NCBI GenBank assembly: GCA_965203255.1
Contig: OZ241882.1
Location: 6,262,001 to 6,326,000, forward strand
DNA length: 64,000 bases
DNA from: JAPOUP01 sp965203255
GTDB taxonomy: Bacteria > Pseudomonadota > Alphaproteobacteria > Rhodobacterales > Rhodobacteraceae
Reading direction: 5' to 3'
A program made the position numbers and the translations under genes. Positions 62,696-64,000 of the stretch are shown here, in pieces; the stretch's first letter is position 1, and each line of letters opens with the position of its first letter. The notes beneath the pieces were generated by a model. It ran no database searches, was not told where the DNA came from, and was given only the letters and a program-made list of their open reading frames with translations.

Positions 62696-63000
62696 CCTCC
62701 GAAATGGGTCGCCAGGGTGCGACTACGCGCACGGCAGCGCGCCGCGACCGCCAAAGGTTCGAATGCCACCCGGCGGGCCGTGCGAGACAAAAATGCGAAC
62801 TATTCCTTCGCCATAGCACTAAGATGAAGTGGCTACACTATGCGCTGTAGTGATCGGTTCTCCGAAACAGCACGCAAGCGCACTATCATCGCATACGGAG
62901 TCCGTGGGCTAACAGAACGCCGTGCTGCTTACGACGGCTTTGAGCACGAAATGACGGAGGCTGCTCCGAAGCGGGCAGGGTTCGCGCCACGAACTCAGCC
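62696..63000. other. Spacer right of the tRNA fragments
   Basis: No gene was recognised. A second T-loop-like stretch (AAAGGTTCGAATGCCACC, 62753-62770) lacks a pairing acceptor end. The remainder shows short open frames without family resemblance. Confidence 0.4.
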
Positions 63001-63275
63001 TTACTCGCCAGCTATCTTTACCTGATAGAAATTCACGTTGACGTCGGTCGTGGCAACACTGGGGGGCTGGCGATTGCTTGCCATGCATTGGGGGAATGCT
63101 CGTCAGGCCACAACTCGAATAGGTTTATTCGCCATGGATCTACAGGATCTGCCGAAGTAGCGAAGTCGACGCATCCATGTTGCGCCCTCGCCATCTCAAT
63201 CATCTCGCCAAAAGCGCTCACCGCCCTGTCGCGGTCAGAGGGATCTGTGAGCGAATTTCCTGCAACCATTATCAT
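63001..63275 (-). pseudogene. Antibiotic biosynthesis monooxygenase-like (ABM) protein, frameshifted
   Basis: The frame from ATG 63275 reads PSDRDRAVSAFGEMIEMARA, HGCVDFATSADPVDPWRINL and FELW, a small ABM-domain dimeric barrel. Near residue 70 the frame breaks close to a run of six G (complement at about 63061-63066); the other frame continues VATTDVNVNFYQVKIAGE to the native-looking stop at 63001. The start overlaps the stop of the SnoaL-like gene (ATGA). A single homopolymer indel separates it from an intact gene. Confidence 0.68.
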
Positions 63276-63721
63276 GCCTGTCGTCTTTCTGCCCCGACGC
63301 GATTGTCGGCATTAGCGCCCGACGCCATCAAAGGTTCTGGCTTTAGGTCTACAGCCGCTTTTAGCGACCCGTCCATGTAGAACGGCACCGAAGAATGGTC
63401 GTGCGCAATTCGCTAGGCACCATCAATTTTCTGAGAGCACATAGTCGTTCTGAACCAGATATCTTCCTTCGTTCCGATTGTCTTTGTGCCGCGCATACGA
63501 TTGAGCGCCGTTGTCCACGCAATGTCGCCGCCTACCACCAGCTCGACATCCTGCGCATCGATCCGAATTGGGCCGTCCCAAGTCTCAAGCCAGGCCGCGA
63601 TACCATCGCGATCGATCGCATTTCTTAGTGGCAGTGGGGAACAAAGCAGTTGATCGGTGTCTGTTATAAAGGCCCGGCAAGGGGAAAATCGCCACGCAGG
63701 GCGACGGCCAAAACAATGCAT
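63272..63721 (-). pseudogene. SnoaL/ketosteroid isomerase-like protein with nonsense codon
   Basis: The frame reads AIDRDGIAAWLETWDGPIRI, AQDVELVVGGDIAWTTALNRMRG, IWFRTTMCSQKIDGA, then a TAG at 63413-63415 where the family has Trp (DGxWRI), and continues RIAHDHSSVPFYMDGSLKA to a TGA at 63272. The N-terminal part before LRNAIDRDG does not fit the family well. The gene begins directly after the Argonaute stop and is coupled to the ABM gene. Confidence 0.65.
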
Positions 63722-64000
63722 TCAGATGTAATACTTGAAAGGCAGTTTTGGCTCATATTCCATCGGGGCCGAGATGAGCACATCGCCTACAGCATTGGCG
63801 AAACGGATTGTGACCGGAAGCCGGTCGTTGTGAAGACAAGAGTTGAAGTTGATCTTCGTCAGGCCGAGAACGTCGCTTAGAACGGTTTCCAGATCGCAAT
63901 CACCGCGCAAGACACGAACCGATATCGGGTTTGGCGTCTCCGGTCCCATGTACGTGTCTAGGCGCGGGACGTAGCCCGACGTCCACAAAAGGGCATGGCG
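63722..64000 (-). CDS. Prokaryotic Argonaute, PIWI domain C-terminus (partial)
   Basis: The reading frame is open from the right window edge to a TGA at 63722-63724. The sequence LLWTSGYVPRLDTYMGPETP, then LETVLSDVLGLTKINFNSC, LPVTIRFANAVGDVL and the terminal LPFKYYI are typical of the end of PIWI domains of long prokaryotic Argonautes, including the hydrophobic C-terminal residues that line the guide 5'-end pocket. pAgos use small guides to cut or bind nucleic acids and often defend against plasmids and phages. About 90 residues are visible; catalytic residues are mostly outside. Confidence 0.8.
   Translation of the reverse strand, partial: RHALLWTSGYVPRLDTYMGPETPNPISVRVLRGDCDLETVLSDVLGLTKINFNSCLHNDRLPVTIRFANAVGDVLISAPMEYEPKLPFKYYI

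Noticed and set aside
62753..62770. Second tRNA T-arm-like sequence
   Set aside because: The stem does not pair well and no acceptor strand or CCA follows.
1..64000. CRISPR arrays
   Set aside because: No regularly spaced direct repeats of 24-40 bp were seen while reading; the repeats found are inverted or pairwise only.

Overview
The window looks like a chromosomal segment of an alphaproteobacterium of the Rhodobacteraceae type. The evidence is gene order and regulatory sites: lpxC-bamD-recN; cobS-cobT close to bolA and a J-domain gene; yqaA-dsbB; an iscR-iscS-sufB-sufC-sufD-sufS iron-sulfur operon with Yip1 genes; a GTTC-N7-GTTC SOS box at recA; and an Irr-type TTTAGAA-N3-TTCTAAT palindrome on the suf promoter. 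No plasmid or phage backbone was seen.

Layout. 1-9.2 kb: envelope and repair genes (lpxC end, bamD, recN), a decayed ClC chloride channel, then pepP, cobT and cobS on the minus strand. 9.2-13.1 kb: an MntA/HepT toxin-antitoxin locus split by an IS630 element that itself carries an IS110 element. 13.2-19.3 kb: J-domain protein, bolA, a CAT-anticodon tRNA, penicillin acylase, a hydroxyisobutyrate-type dehydrogenase, dsbB-like and yqaA-like genes. 19.7-22 kb: small accessory modules (DUF433/DUF5615, a DUF499 stub, an intact small-protein plus PIN pair) and tRNA-Leu. 22.6-34.9 kb: a carnitine/betaine-type acyl-CoA operon with an MttB-family methyltransferase, then guaB, recA, alaS and a DUF1330 gene. 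34.9-49.6 kb: a mobile-element graveyard containing a resolvase remnant, a 110-bp MITE, an IS5/IS4/IS110 nest, AbiE split by a second IS630, a winged-helix/GIY-YIG nuclease, a dead peroxiredoxin gene, IS66, and HipBA split by IS30. 49.8-62.2 kb: amino-acid ABC transporter genes, icd, a hydrolase and the suf operon. 62.2-64 kb: a tRNA-Arg integration hotspot, two decayed small enzyme genes, and the C-terminus of an Argonaute PIWI domain running off the window.

Main theme. Housekeeping genes are intact, whereas nearly every accessory module (five toxin-antitoxin or defence-type loci, a channel, a peroxiredoxin, small enzymes) is frameshifted, truncated or interrupted. Several insertions can be resolved to the base from target duplications: TA for both IS630 copies, 8 bp for IS66, 4 bp for IS30, and a CT core for IS110. 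This pattern suggests recent IS expansion with relaxed selection on accessory genes, as in a population-bottlenecked or host-associated lineage (inference). The two identical IS110 copies share the target GGCAGGGGCTG, as expected of RNA-guided IS110 recombination. The best candidates for new biology are the Argonaute locus at the right edge, the winged-helix/GIY-YIG protein, and the uncharacterised 78-aa plus PIN operon.
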